A stretch of 64,000 nucleotides of DNA, from contig KV425562.1 of the NCBI GenBank assembly GCA_001632425.1, positions 359,975 through 423,974 on the forward strand, given 5' to 3'. Made by a program: the position numbers and the translations under genes. Origin of the DNA: Neolentinus lepideus HHB14362 ss-1. Its lineage: Eukaryota > Basidiomycota > Agaricomycetes > Gloeophyllales > Gloeophyllaceae. Position 1 is the first letter of the stretch. Each line of letters opens with the position of its first letter. Of this stretch, positions 22,479 through 34,034 are shown piece by piece. The notes beneath the pieces were generated by a model, which was not told the DNA's origin, searched no databases, and was given only the letters and a program-made list of their open reading frames with translations.

Positions 22479-24006
22479 ATGCTCTCCTCTCGTTCTCATA
22501 GCGTGCGCGTGCAGCGCCTACTGACGCAGTGCTCAAGGGTGAATGCACTGTTTATTACAGTTAGACTGAGAACTAACACCCGCGCAGCGAGGTCTCAAGG
22601 ACCTCGTCGTTCCACCGTCGTCGCACAAGCCGATCGTCTCGTACGGCCCTCCAGGACGCAGTGCGGTCAGTGGTCATGTCGCCACCGTGTTTGGATGTAC
22701 TGGATTCTTGGGGAGGTATTTGGTAGCGAAGCTAGGTGAGAGATGATCGAGTTGAGAGGGAGTTGTAGGCGCTCAAAGCTCGTACAGCGAAGAACGGGAC
22801 TCAGGTCATCGTTCCGTACCGGGATGCAGATGAGGCGAGACATCTCAAGCCAATGGGTGACTTAGGTCAGGTCGTACATATGGTGCGTGTGACGGCATGA
22901 TAATAGCTTCGCACTCATCCGACCCTGCATTGCAGGAGTGGGACATCCGGAATGAGGACCAGATCGCTGAGTGTCTGAGACACTCTGATATTGTGTACAA
23001 CTTGGTTGGAAGGGACTACGAGACTAAGTGCGCACATCCTGTCTTGGTATCTCTCTTTATCCAACATACGATATCAGGAACTTTACATACAACGACGTCA
23101 ACGCAGCAGGTGCCGGCCGCATCGCTAAAGTCGCAGCGCAATGGAACGTTCCGCGCTTGGTCCACGTATCCCACCTCAACACGTCTCATCAATCGACCTC
23201 AAAATTCTATCGGACGAAGGCGGAGGGTGAAGATCTGGTCAAGGAGGCATTCCCTAATGCGACCATTGTTCGGCCATCCATAATGTTCGGCTACGAGGAC
23301 AAGCTGCTGAACAATATTGCAAGTGAGTAAGCACATTGTACCCGAACGCCTCGGACTCTGACATGAGCATAGTCTGGTCCATCTGGTGGAAGCTGAACCA
23401 CGGTCAAACAAAAATTAGACCCGTCCATGTAAGCTGCTCATACCGAATTGTTCCTGTCCATCTTATCGATTCTTCGATAGGTGTTGGATGTTGCTCAAGC
23501 TCTCGCCAACCTCGAGGGCGTGCCCGCGCTGCCCAAGACGCTCCATCTGCCTGGACCATCTGCCCTGACCTTCAACTATCTCATTGACCTTGTCTCTGCC
23601 GTAACCTATAATGATATCGGGAAGGGACCTGCCATTCCAAAGCGAATTGCGTTGGCGCTGGCTGCGGCAGGCCAGAAGCTCTACTGGCCTACTCTGTCCC
23701 CTGACGAGGTCGAACGGAGATACATGGACGATAAAGATGTTCCGGGTGACTGGGAGGAGGTTGGCGTTGTGCCGGATGAAATCGAGAACCACGCTCTTAC
23801 CTACCTGAGACGGTATCGGTCCGCGTAAGTGGTTCCGTACAGTTTGTGGCGAGGGGTCCGGCTAACGTACGCTTTGTATAACAGAGACAACTTCGTCCGG
23901 CCTCTTGTGCTTCCAAGCAGAGACTCGTCAGAGGTAATTAATGGCGCTCATGCTATAAGTGTTACTCGGCTGACCTGTTCTTGCACAGTACCAGGTCGCT
24001 CAGTAA
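22479..24006 (+). CDS. NDUFA9-like 40 kDa subunit of mitochondrial complex I
   Basis: Atypical short-chain dehydrogenase/reductase subunit of NADH:ubiquinone oxidoreductase (NDUFA9 / fungal 40 kDa subunit), in the matrix arm near the membrane junction, where it carries a bound NADPH. Seen: a basic amphipathic mitochondrial presequence ([20 protein letters not shown]); Rossmann motif [53 protein letters not shown] (the degenerate SDR YxxxK region); [13 protein letters not shown]-terminal [14 protein letters not shown]. Introns: inside the presequence exon boundary, after AKL, after VVHM, in ETK, after NNIA, after RPVH, in RSA and after SSE. The last two introns give the end YQVAQ with TAA 24004-24006. 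Reading through instead stops at 23828, so the C terminus is slightly uncertain. It is convergent with TOM22. Confidence 0.92.
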
Positions 24007-24693
24007 GCTAGGTAATAAGACTACTCGATAGATCGTCCAGAACATAATCCTGATCCGTATTGCCATCGGAGTAGACGCTCAAGAAGAGGCCCCTAAGCCT
24101 GCGGAACCATCGTGACATTCATTTCGACCTTGAGCCACCTCGGCAGTTTTACGGCGACTGCCCGTGCATCCTTCTAATTCGCTTTCTGTCGCGGAAGACA
24201 TTCATTTCGCCTGCACCACATCCTGAGCATATTTGTGAGGCACCAGTTTGCAAATAACATGGGAACGCGGTAGTTATGCGGTAAGGAGAGTCGTCATGAG
24301 TCTATGGTTCAAGCAGGCCATCACCCAGGGTGGCTATTTGAATCCTTTCGGAGGATCGAAAATAACGACTCACCATTTCCGTATCATGAGACTTGGTCAA
24401 TGGGATCCAATAGATGAACGCGAGCCATAGCTATTGACGTGAGGCACTTGCTATAACTATGCGCGGGCCGAACAGCTATTCTCAGGATAGAACGCGCATG
24501 AGCCTAGCATTGCCCTAGAACGAATGAGAACGAGAGAACTGGCAATGTGCACTGCCAATACGGTGTGCCTTGATTTGCCCGTTGACATAGACCGCCTCTC
24601 GGAGCCGACGATAGATAAAACGAAAGCTGGGATTACGTGCACGCAGAACATAGAAACCTATCATATACATCGACCAATCATCGCTGACGTTCA
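24007..24693. other. Convergent 3' region between NDUFA9-like gene and TOM22
   Basis: Short frames only. The region holds the 3' ends of two convergent genes, and no RNA gene or repeat was recognised. Confidence 0.4.
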
Positions 24694-25235
24694 TTAGAAT
24701 CCGGGAGGTACGAGAGGTTTCGGCTGGGTCCTATCTGGACTTGACCCAGGAGCGCCAGGGTAACCGGGAATCATCTGGTGACAAGGTGTTAGCATCACGG
24801 CGAGACATACGTCCGTCCAGTGACTGAATGGCACGCCGAGCTATTACGCACCTGCTGCGCACCCTGCTGCTGCGCAAGCATGGCCTTTTCCTCTGCAACA
24901 ATTTTCGCCTCGTCCTCTAGTGTCATGGCAAGAGGAAGGCCGATGAGTAGTGCTGATGTGGTCACGATCCACACGAGATTGCCCGCAAGTTTTCCTCCTC
25001 TCACGAGGAAAGAGGCGGCTTTCGAGACCTTGGTCGAAATGGAGTGGCGGGTTGCAGGTGGGATGATATCGACGAGCGCACTGACACGCTCGAACAGGGT
25101 CTCGTCATCGTGTAACTCGGACGAGACAGACGAGAGGGACGCAGAGGACGACGTGCGCGATGAGGAGGGCGACGAGTACGGCGACGAGCCAGTGGAGTGG
25201 TGGTCCTTGTCCTCGACAATCTCGACTTTGACCAT
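24694..25235 (-). CDS. TOM22: Mitochondrial import receptor subunit Tom22
   Basis: Central receptor of the TOM complex in the outer mitochondrial membrane. Its acidic cytosolic domain receives presequences from Tom20, and its single helix anchors in the membrane. Seen: start MVKVEIVEDKD; an acidic Ser-rich cytosolic part (SSVSSELHDDETLFERV); the conserved block LVDIIPPATRHSIS; one transmembrane helix (LVWIVTTSALLIGLPLAM); an intermembrane-space tail with LAQQQGAQQ. Exon 1 is 25235-24852, intron 24851-24775, exon 2 is 24774-24694 and encodes MIPGYPGAPG...PPGF before TAA. The length of about 150 residues is normal. It starts 260 bp from the divergent Zn2Cys6 factor. Confidence 0.93.
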
Positions 25236-25494
25236 GGCTGCTGGATGTTGTCGTCGACGGAGAGCAAAACTTTGGTTTCGTTTGGCAGGAATGTGGCGCT
25301 GCTATATTTACCTGTATTGACGTGTATAGAGACCGTGTCTATTCATAGTCGTGCCCTCGGTACCGGGCCAAGTTATGCGACCGCTATTACCGCACCGCAA
25401 CTTCAGCTTAAAAAGGCTATCACTGCACCCACCAGGTCTCCTTACTGGTCTGCATCCTTTATATTCCCCATTTTCTTGATTGTTTCCCGCGACA

Positions 25495-28400
25495 ATGCAG
25501 AACGAGCCCTCGAAGGAAGAGACAGCAAGCTCCAGTTCAATCAATCAGCCAGGTAAGTTAGCATATGGCCGGGGGATCCTCCGCACATGATAGTCTATCG
25601 CGACTCGGGACGGGTGACTCACCTTTCGAATGCACAGGCATTTCTCTACCAAGTCAAAGTATGCAGAATCAAATTCACGAGCTCGCAAAAACGTTGCCAC
25701 CTCCTCGGAAACAGAATACAGCGTGCGATGCTTGCAGGTGCGCAGTCCGAACAATTCTGTCAGTTCTAATGATACGACGCGGCCAACTATCCAAGGGCAA
25801 GGAAGGTGAAATGCAATCGACTTCCTGGGCAGGACAAAGTACGTGGCACGTAACCCTATTGCCCCGGTTCTTTTACGAGCTCGAATTTGTCACCAGTGCC
25901 AGGTATGGCCTAATCCATGTCCGTCGGCGGTTTCGTGATCTAACCCCGTGCCAGCATTGTATATCGAAGAACTACCCCTGCACGTATGTTACGCATTCCT
26001 CCTAGTGGTTACGCTCGATGGTGCTCCAACTGGCAACGTGCTGATGGTGCATTATCCCTTCAGACACTTTTCGCAGCAAGCAACCAGCGAGAAAAAGCGA
26101 TCGGCCGCTGGTCAGCGACGCCCCAGAGTTATCAGCACATCGCACTCAGGGTGAGTCGGCGGCTTTACTCTTCCTTCAATCTATTATTGTTTCATCTCTA
26201 CCGCGACCATCTTCGGAGCAACGTTAGGTCAATCCAGAACGCTGACAAACCATACCTTATCTTTACAGCTCTCCCCCGGCTCGAGGAAGTTCCAAACCGT
26301 ACGCCACATCAACCTGTGCCTCCGCATCATTATTTTCACTCGCTAATCTTGATATTGATCGCACGCATATACAGCGGCTCGCCGTCGAACCTCCCAACGC
26401 CCTCGCCCTTCCAGGCGTTTAACGCGGTCGTGTCACTGCACACACCGACGCGTCAGTTACTTGCCTACTTGTTCTCGCCGCCACTCGAAAATGCCACGTG
26501 CGTTGCTTTAATATATCAGTTAGGGGATTGTTGAGCATGTGGTCGCCTGTTTATTGTTTACGCAGGGATCCAAGCAGTCAGTTTAGAAATATGGCTCCTT
26601 CCTATACTGACTGGGGTGAACTGGCACCTAATTTGGAGGATGAGGCCTTCCGACTCGAGTATGTAACGCTTAGTCCCTCTTGCAGTATCACAGCTTCCCG
26701 GTCGGGCCTGAACATCCTGTTGTGATGTTCAGACACTCGTCTCGATTATGCTCGTGCTGACACTATGCGCATAAATCTAGGTTCGCATTCGACCTTGTCG
26801 AAGTCTTCTTCCAAATAGTGCATACCCGTATTCCTCTCCTCAACCCCACGCAGTTCCGCACACGGTTTAAACAATCGCTCACAATTACGCAATCATCACC
26901 TGTTTTTCATGAAAAGCCTATACACCCGGCGCTCGTCGCGACGGTCATTGCTTGGGGTGCCAAGTTTTCGGAGCACCCGCTATTGGTTGCTGACCGGCGG
27001 CGCAATTCCAATGGTCAGAGTTATCTGGCGCAGGCCCTGATCAATCGAGCGAGGGAGCTGGCAGAGTCAATGAAGGTTTACCGAGTGGCCAGCGGAGATC
27101 ATGTGGTGATTTCATTGTTGATCGAGCCTTTGCAAGCGCAAAGTCCCGACGATGCGAGTGGTGAGTATGCGACAAATCCTATGAATTCTACCAACTTATT
27201 CAACATGCGTAGGCTTCCACAGATTTTGGTTAATATCTGCAATACGACTGCTGTTGGATCTGCAGGTCGGTCACCGCCTTATTTACATGACATAGTGCCT
27301 AAATCTTGTCACAGATCAACCACAAATCCGTGATGTCAAATATAGAAGATCCAGAGGCGCGGGGCACAATGATATTTGCTTGGTGGATGGCGTTGTTAGC
27401 GGATGCATTTGGATCGGCCTATTATCGACGAAAACCCATGCTGTTGGTCGGTTTGCTTCCTATACATCGTGAACTTGCTGAGCTTCGTGATCCAGTGATG
27501 ATGATGACTACGACATTGATTTTTACACAGCGGAACCTATACCCACTGGCCCCTCGGATAGCACGGCACCGTCTCCTCGAGAGCAGTACGAAGTGAGCTT
27601 ATCCTTGTATCTCATCGTTAGATTTTGGTTCGTGCTAACGGGCCTGTGCATCTGGGCATGTTTTAGTTTCTTGTAAGAATATATCCATGTCATGCCGTCT
27701 ACCCCTCCCATGACAATTTTCTGCAGGGATACTACCGTGCCTCGCATGCCCTTGCCCGTATCTCTCGGCAAATGTCTCGACAACTATGGAGGCCCACCAC
27801 AGAATCGGACGGTATACCTTTCGAGACGCTATGCAACTTTGTCCAGCTTCTTAGTGAATGGCGGGATCAGTATCTTACCAAAGTTGGTGTCCCAAGTAAT
27901 TTCCAGGCTGCATGGGACTTCGTGTCCGCAGTGTCTGCATGTAAGCGCCTCTTTCGCGTCTCCTTTCATTTCATAACTGACACCGGGTGTGCTTCGACAA
28001 CGTAGGCGGGAGCGATGCGACATACCATGTTATGTGGATCATCCTATTCAACGCTACGGACGATTTTGGTATTCGAGAAGTCAACGAATTGGCGCGGCTG
28101 GGTAATCCCACTGGTATCCTCCCGAACCACCTCCAGATCGAAGTCATAAAGCGCAAGGTCATGGAAGAAGCTCTGCACGGATCTCTACGAATATCAGGTC
28201 TGGTACGTAACGTCAGGTACAGGTACCAGACCTACTGAATCGATCATGTGTCTGTGCAGGCAGGAGTTCTTACGTCCAACGGCTATCTGGTACGTGAAGT
28301 CGCGTTGTATCAGTGCCTGGCGATCAGGGCTGACGATGACGCCACATCGACAGCGATTGGACCCTGCGGTTATGCACGTTAGTTGTATCCAAGCTGGGAC

Positions 28401-28706
28401 GCTTCTCGCCCGACTGGGTCGCCCGGAGGTGCAGAACTGCATCGCTGGCTTGGAGCAGTACAGCGCGGCGTATGCTGAGGCAGCAGATCATGCTGCTGAG
28501 ATGAAGCGTCACTACGCTGCTGCTCGGACGGGTGACGTTGACTTTGGACACATGTCCACAGTCGTACCGAGGCTTCTTGGTTTGGAAACCCAGGCGATGA
28601 ATGTGGATCAGTCGCAGTATGCCAGTAACGGAACTCCCTCCATGCAATGTGCGTATATTATCATTGAGGCTCCAGCCGCTATGCTAATCCACGGATAGAC
28701 CGGTAA
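25495..28706 (+). CDS. Zn(II)2Cys6 fungal transcription factor
   Basis: Nuclear Gal4-type regulator; target genes unknown. Seen: the cluster is assembled over four exons as C-DA-C-RARKVK-C-NRLPGQDK-C-QH-C-ISKNYP-C, i.e. CX2CX6CX8CX2CX6C, preceded by a basic PPPRKQN and followed by a basic linker (SEKKRSAAGQRRPR). The middle-homology region (Fungal_trans type) follows: FRLEFAFDLVEVFF, HTRIPLLNPTQFR, FHEKPIHPALVATVIAWGA, EARGTMIFAWWMALLADAFG and GYYRASHALARISRQM, then a C-terminal helical region. ATG 25495 begins MQNEPSKEETASS. The last intron leads to Q-Y-R and TAA 28704-28706. The exon joins around 26250-26480 are the least certain, since two frames compete there. I count more than ten introns. 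Confidence 0.85.
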
Positions 28707-29005
28707 TCTTTAATTAAGCGTTATGATCTCATTGTTCTCCCTGCTGCCTGGGACTCGTTATTGTTTGCTAGTGTTGTAGAACCATTTTGTATGCGTGGTC
28801 GAACAATATGATCCGTCTAATATGATCACTGACATGCTTCCGAGAACTCTGCATGCGTTTCTGTAACACATTTGATTGTAATCGTGGCGGTGTAACCGTC
28901 GAGGATCATTATCACATTTCACGCGTTTGAATAGAATGACTCTGCCCAATGCAGGTTTCCCTGCAAGTGATATTGGACAAACAGACGCCTTGATAAAACA
29001 AACGA
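28707..29005. other. Convergent 3' region between transcription factor and SAS10
   Basis: About 300 bp, with no gene, repeat or RNA recognised. It holds the 3' ends of convergent genes. Confidence 0.4.
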
Positions 29006-31263
29006 CTACAACCGCACACTCTTGACAACTTTAGAGATACCCGTCTTCTCACCCTCATACCTGCTTACGTCCCCAGCACCTGCCTTGAACACGGCCTTCT
29101 GCGACGCGACCTTCTTCTTCGCCTGCTCGAACTTCTGCCGTTTCTTGACACGCGGGTTGCGCACGGATTTCGAGCGGTGAGGAGTGAGACCCTTGTTCTT
29201 CAGAATAGCGCGGGTGAGCGCGCGCGGCCCTTCGGTTGTGTTGTTGTCGTAGTCAGGTCTGGTAGGAAGGAAAATAAGTCAGCACTGAGTTTTGGGAGGG
29301 TAGTAAGAATATACCTCGAAGCAGCTTTCATAGCCTCATACTCCTTCCTCTTCTGCTCCTTCCTCTCGTTCTTCTTTTTCTTAACCAATGAATAATATCC
29401 ATCTTCTCCCTCCTCATTCTCGTCTTCATCCTCCCTTTCCTCCTTGCGCTTCCTCACCTCAGGCTCCGTCTCATCCAGATCATCTCCACCCACCATCCCC
29501 CTCCTCCTTGCCTCCTCCAGCTTCTTCTTCTCGCTCTCCCTCTTCCGCTCTCTATACGGCACGTCGTCGTCACCACCCCACTGCGCCCTCGCCCGCTCTC
29601 TCCTCGCCGCCGACGAGTCTATCTTCGCGGTGTAGAACTGCAGCGAGCGCTTGCGCGCGGACTTGTCAAGCGCGTCGGCGTGCAGGAGGGCGGTGGGGTC
29701 GCCGTATATGTCATCGTCGATTCGGGACTTGGAGGTGGATGAGGGGTGAGAGGAGAAGGCAGAGGAGGAGGGCTCGGCGAGGTCGAAGGCCGGCTGCGCG
29801 GAGGCCTTGGTCTTGCGCTTCTTCTTGGGCCGTTCCCCGGCGTCCGCTTCTCCATCCGTGGTTGCTTCTTTCCGCACTCCGGTTTTGGCTGCTTCCAGCT
29901 GAGCCATGAACACGTCGAACTCTGCGGGGGTCATCAGCACGTCCGGGCCCTTCTTGTCGCTTTCCCACAACCCATTCGCGTCTCCCATCATATCGATATC
30001 CTCATCGGACTCGTCATCGTCCAGATCGTCTGAGTCTAGATCCGAGCCGCCGATGGACGCGGCAAAGTCAAGGTCTTCAAGGGTGGAGAGGGATTGCTTT
30101 AGGAAGAGGAGACGCGCGAGGACAGGGTGTGAGCGGAGGGTTTCGGGTTTGGCGGCGTATTTGGGACTGGAGCGCAGATGGAAGTAGAAGGCGAGGGTGG
30201 TAGTGTAGGTGAGCAGGGCCTCTGTAGAGGGTACAGTGAGTATAGGAGGTTATAGGTAGGGTATGGAAGTACGTACGGTAATGTAGGTGAGCCATACCAA
30301 GAAGTACGTCGTCATTTGTGTCTGCTTCCAGTCTATATACACATGGCATGTTCAAAGAAATGAAGGGTGAAGAGAAGGATCAAGTCAAAGACGTACTGTG
30401 CGATTTTCGCCTTGGTCGACTTAAGATTTTCTACCACATCCTCCAAGTCGCGCGCAAGCGCCAGAGTCTCCGGAGACGTCTTCTCGAGATGTTTGATCAC
30501 GGCTTTCTTGTCTGTTGGTAATGCAGGAAGCATGGGTTCACTGGGGGCAGTCAAACTACATTCCCTGGATCAGATATACCATACGCAACAAACGACAGAA
30601 ATACACGTACTCAAGCACATCCTCCTCTGCAAGAGCAACCTCTACAGCATCTGCCAAGCCAAAATCATCGTCCCCAAGGGCATCCCTCGCCTTGGCCTGC
30701 AGTCGTGCCGCCTCGCGCTCCTCCATCTCGTTCGCCTCGTCATCCTCCGACTCGAGCTGTGCCGCGTTGGAGGAGTAGTAGGCGGACTTCTTGGTGCCCC
30801 AGGACTCTTCTGGTTCAGACTCGTCTTCAGATTCGGAGGAGGATGAGGCAGTGAGCTTGTGCTTCTCTTTCTTGGAGGCCTTGGATTTGGATTTCTTGCT
30901 GGAAAATTTGGCCGGTTGTTCCTCCTTGTCCTCCTCATAGTTCCCTTCCTCCTCCTCTTCGTCCTCGGAGTCTGTTTCTGGGATACCCTTCAGCGAGAAC
31001 ACCTCTTCCTCCTCGCCGTAGTCGTCATCCGCGTCCTCCTGGCCTTCGAGTAATATCTTATCTCTCGAAGCATGAACTGAGTCCGGAAACACGTCAAGAC
31101 TATTTACAGCCGGTTAACATGGACCAATACACTCACATTCGTCCTCCTCGTCCATCGGTATATCCTCTACAGTGTTCCATTTGTTGATCTTGCTCTCCTT
31201 GCGGTTGAGGCCGCGCGGTTTGCTGTTGGCCTTGATGACCTTGGTGGAGCGTCGGCGAACCAT
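29006..31263 (-). CDS. UTP3: U3 snoRNP / SSU processome protein Sas10/Utp3
   Basis: Nucleolar component of the small-subunit processome needed for early 18S rRNA maturation; yeast Sas10 also affects silencing when over-expressed. Seen: start MVRRRSTKVIKANSK; DEFHASRDKILLEG near the N terminus; long Asp/Glu-rich tracts; the Sas10/Utp3 domain (PALPTDKKAVIKHLEKTSPE, LKSTKAKIAQ, HPVLARLLFLKQSLSTLE); and the Sas10 C-terminal domain (GPRALTRAILKNKGLTPHR, SVRNPRVKKRQKFEQAKKK), ending SVRL before TAG. Low-complexity Lys/Glu/Asp stretches between domains are normal for the family. At least six exons; intron 1 follows the acidic MDEEDE segment. It lies head-to-tail downstream of FCF2, 261 bp from the FCF2 stop. 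Confidence 0.93.
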
Positions 31264-31523
31264 TTGACAGAGACTGAACGTTGAACGAGCTGTGTACAGG
31301 TCAAGTAGCTGGAATATTTTTGTGAAATATTTTGTATCCAAATTTGGAGATTTGTGGGCCTAAATTTAGCAGCAAGAGACACGTGGCTTTCGATCACCAT
31401 GCTTCACAACTCTCGCAGACTTTGAAAGATTTGGAGTAATGGGCAGAGAATTGACACCGTAAGTCACGGTGATAGTATCATTACGATGGCCAAGTATGCC
31501 GAGTAAATAGTCGAAGTCGATAA

Positions 31524-32572
31524 TCACCACTTCGCCTTTCGCCTCTCGTTCTTCTTACGCAGCGTATTCCTTCCTCTCGCCCCACGCACCGTCTGCAGCT
31601 CTCTGAACTTCTTCTTCGCATAAGACTTCGCCTCCGCGTCGTCCACCAACTCGTCTACGATCGTCCGCTTCCTCGCTGCCTTGGGCAGGTTATCTCGGCT
31701 CTGGGTGCCAAAGGGCGTCTTCGTAGGAAGGATGGTGCCAATCTGAATCCGCGTAAGAAATCAATTTAGAGAGTGGAAGGGAGTAGGAAGACGTACGGCG
31801 AACTGTTTGGGCAGCCCTTTGATGCCCTTGCCTTCTCCTTCTTCTTTACGATAGAACCGCTTGGGATCGAGTTGGTTGCGTAGCCTGAGGGCTTCAACTT
31901 CTCTGTACAGCCGCGGTAGCTCTTCTGGTGCGTGCGTGGGCAGGTCGAAATAGCCAGGTCCCTTCGCCTTCTTCTTGAGCTACACAGCGTACACCATCAT
32001 TACCATACCGTCCCTCTGCAACAGAAAATTCGAAGATAAACGCACCTCCTTCTGCTCCTTCTTCGTCAACACCTTCCCATCCCTCGCTAGCTCTGGTGGA
32101 CGCGCAGGCTCGTCCGGCACTGCACGCGAAGACATCGCCTTCTCCGCCAGCTCGACATCCGGATCACACACCACCTTCGTGCCGTCAAAGTACGACTTCG
32201 GCAGCGTTCCTGGGTCTAGAGGGGGCAGCGGCGCGCTGATGATATGTCGACCAATTTACATTAGAGAAAGGATATGGAAGATACGCACAAGCCGTCATCG
32301 GGTAGGGTGATTACCTCCTCTTCTGTGGGATGGTTGGCTGAGAGAGAAGCGAGGTTGGCTTTTGAAGCAATGTTTTGTCGTGCTTTTTGAAGGAGGGATT
32401 CGAGATATTCGGGTGAGATGTCATCTAGGTCGCTGTCGGAATCGGATGTATTCGAGAAGGGTGAAGACGATGTGGAATCCGAGTCTGAGTCTGTCCCGGA
32501 GGCAGAGTCGTCGAAATGCTCTTCCGGCTCATCTTGCACAAGCGCCTTTCCCTTGCCTTTGTCGGTCAGCAT
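31524..32572 (-). CDS. FCF2: rRNA-processing protein Fcf2
   Basis: Fcf2 (DNTTIP2/TdIF2 family) is a nucleolar SSU-processome factor needed for cleavage at A0-A2 in pre-18S rRNA. Seen: start MLTDKGKGKALVQDE, an acidic Ser-rich N-terminal half, then the Fcf2 C-terminal domain: AKGPGYFDLPTHAPEE, LRLRNQLDPKRFYRKE, PKQFAIGTILPT, RTIVDELVDDAEAKSYAKKK, ending with a basic tail (ERRKAKW) before TGA 31524-31526. Four exons; three short introns separate DDGL / PLPPLDP, KKEQKE / LKKKAKG and KQFA / IGTI. The next gene downstream on the same strand is SAS10/UTP3, another factor of the same particle. Confidence 0.93.
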
Positions 32573-32695
32573 GCTGTTGGACTTTCAATAAGGAGTAATG
32601 GCTTTTGTGGATGCTGGGCGCTGAGAGAGAATAATAGAGACCTTGAGGCTTTCTGGTCTCGTGAAAGCAGGAAACTTGAAGACTTGGAGTGATCG

Positions 32696-33570
32696 GGAAG
32701 CCACTCGGCATTCTCCTTCAGGGGGCAGTGGGAAAATGGCGAGGCACTGCGAGGCACGACTGGCGAGGCACTTGAGTCCATTTTTAAGTGAATGTATTAT
32801 GTCAGTATTAAATCTTCCAATAACATATNNNNNNNNNNNNNNNNNNNNNNNNNNNNNNNNNNNNNNNNNNNNNNNNNNNNNNNNNNNNNNNNNNNNNNNN
32901 NNNNNNNNNNNNNNNNNNNNNNNNNNNNNNNNNNNNNNNNNNNGGAAGAATGAGTCCCCCAAGACCATATTGAGACTCAGGGACCAACTCCGCCGGACTT
33001 AGCGTTGTCGACGCTCTATTCGAGTCGACTCGAGTGGCGAGGCATTGCGAGGCAGTGGCGAGGCATTGCGAGGCAGTGGCGAGGCAGTGGCGAGGCATTC
33101 GAGAGGCACTTGCGAGGCAGTGGCGAGGCACTCAAGTACTCAAGCTTGGACTCATTGCAAGGATTGACACTTAAGACAATGCTAACTTGTACAGCAAGCA
33201 GTAGGATAGTCAGTTCCTTATATTTAAAGCATAGATATACAATATTGAATATGAATGAAAGACCACTTCAGTTAATTCACTGTCCTGACCACGCGTGTCT
33301 ACTTACAAATTATCTCTTGAGATATAGGGTCCCTTAGTAAGTTAGTGCTCAACATAAAGATAGGCTCAAAGGTTTAAAATATTATATATAGATAGCATAA
33401 AACATATATATGTTCGTCAAATAAACTCTATGCGAGGGCGAACACCTAGTCGACACGACTCACCTATCGGCTCAAGTGCCTCGCAGGTGCCTCGCAGGTG
33501 CCTCGCTACGCCTCGCAGTGCCTCGCCATTTTTCCTGTGCCCTCCTTCAGGCAATAGTGGCTCCAGGCCA
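32696..33570. mobile_element. Inverted-repeat element rich in GCGAGGCA motifs, gap inside
   Basis: The left arm (about 32696-32777) contains CTCCTTCAGGGGGCAG, then AAATGGCGAGGCACTGCGAG and GGCGAGGCACTTGAG. The right arm (about 33470-33570) is its imperfect reverse complement: CTCAAGTGCCTCGC ... CTCGCAGTGCCTCGCCATTT ... GCCCTCCTTCAGGCA. Between them lie the N gap and an internal array of GCGAGGCA/GCGAGGCAGTG motifs at 33036-33135. No transposase is visible. It looks like a non-autonomous inverted-repeat transposon (MITE or foldback type), about 0.87 kb including the gap. Target-site duplications were not resolved. Confidence 0.65.
32829..32943. other. Assembly gap (115 N)
   Basis: A run of Ns lies inside the inverted-repeat element. 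It most likely marks a repeat the assembler could not cross, so the true length may differ from 115. Confidence 0.99.
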
Positions 33571-34034
33571 CATTCTGTTTATTTAAGACTCATGCTACAT
33601 CAGACCGCCAACTTGATCAGGAATTTGGAAACAAGGATGTTACATATATACTGGGATCGAGGGACTCCGTCGCAAGTTGACCAAACACGTTATGCAAGAT
33701 AGCCAATAACCGGGTATACTGTGAGAATAGTAGCAATGAATGCTGTTGGCTGTTCCTCGGGAGTCCTAAGTAAACATTCCTCGACATGTAGGTGAGGAAG
33801 CTTGGAAGAGCGTTCAGTAAAACCCAAGTCCCCATCGGTCCCAAGACTCCCAACTGCAGATTCCCTCCTAAAGAAGACAGCCCCTATAAATGGCACAGGG
33901 AGCCCGCTGATCCGGTCCTCTGCAGTTAATCTAGGATGAGCTCATCCCAGGCCTTGCACTCGCGATTGCAGACCTCTGCGCGCAGATCTCCCGCTCTTAT
34001 CTCCCGCATCCATAACCGCAGAGCAAGACAGCCA
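33571..34034. other. Intergenic upstream of aldo/keto reductase
   Basis: Flank of the inverted-repeat element followed by the presumed promoter of the reductase gene. A 68-codon minus-strand frame is unremarkable. Just left of this stretch, 33350-33420 is A+T-rich with several TATATA tracts. Confidence 0.35.

Noticed and set aside
22479..22739. Reading the NDUFA9 first exon straight through as an 86-residue protein
   Set aside because: Removing the GTGAAT...GCGCAG intron restores the presequence to RGLKDLVVP and the Rossmann motif; the read-through product has no similarity.
29388..30187. Plus-strand open frames of up to 173 codons opposite SAS10
   Set aside because: They are Pro/Ser/Arg-rich shadows of the Glu/Lys-rich SAS10 exons on the other strand.
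33005..33337. 110-codon frame with repeated RQWRGIARQWRG-like words
   Set aside because: It is translation of the GCGAGGCA array in the inverted-repeat element, not a protein gene.
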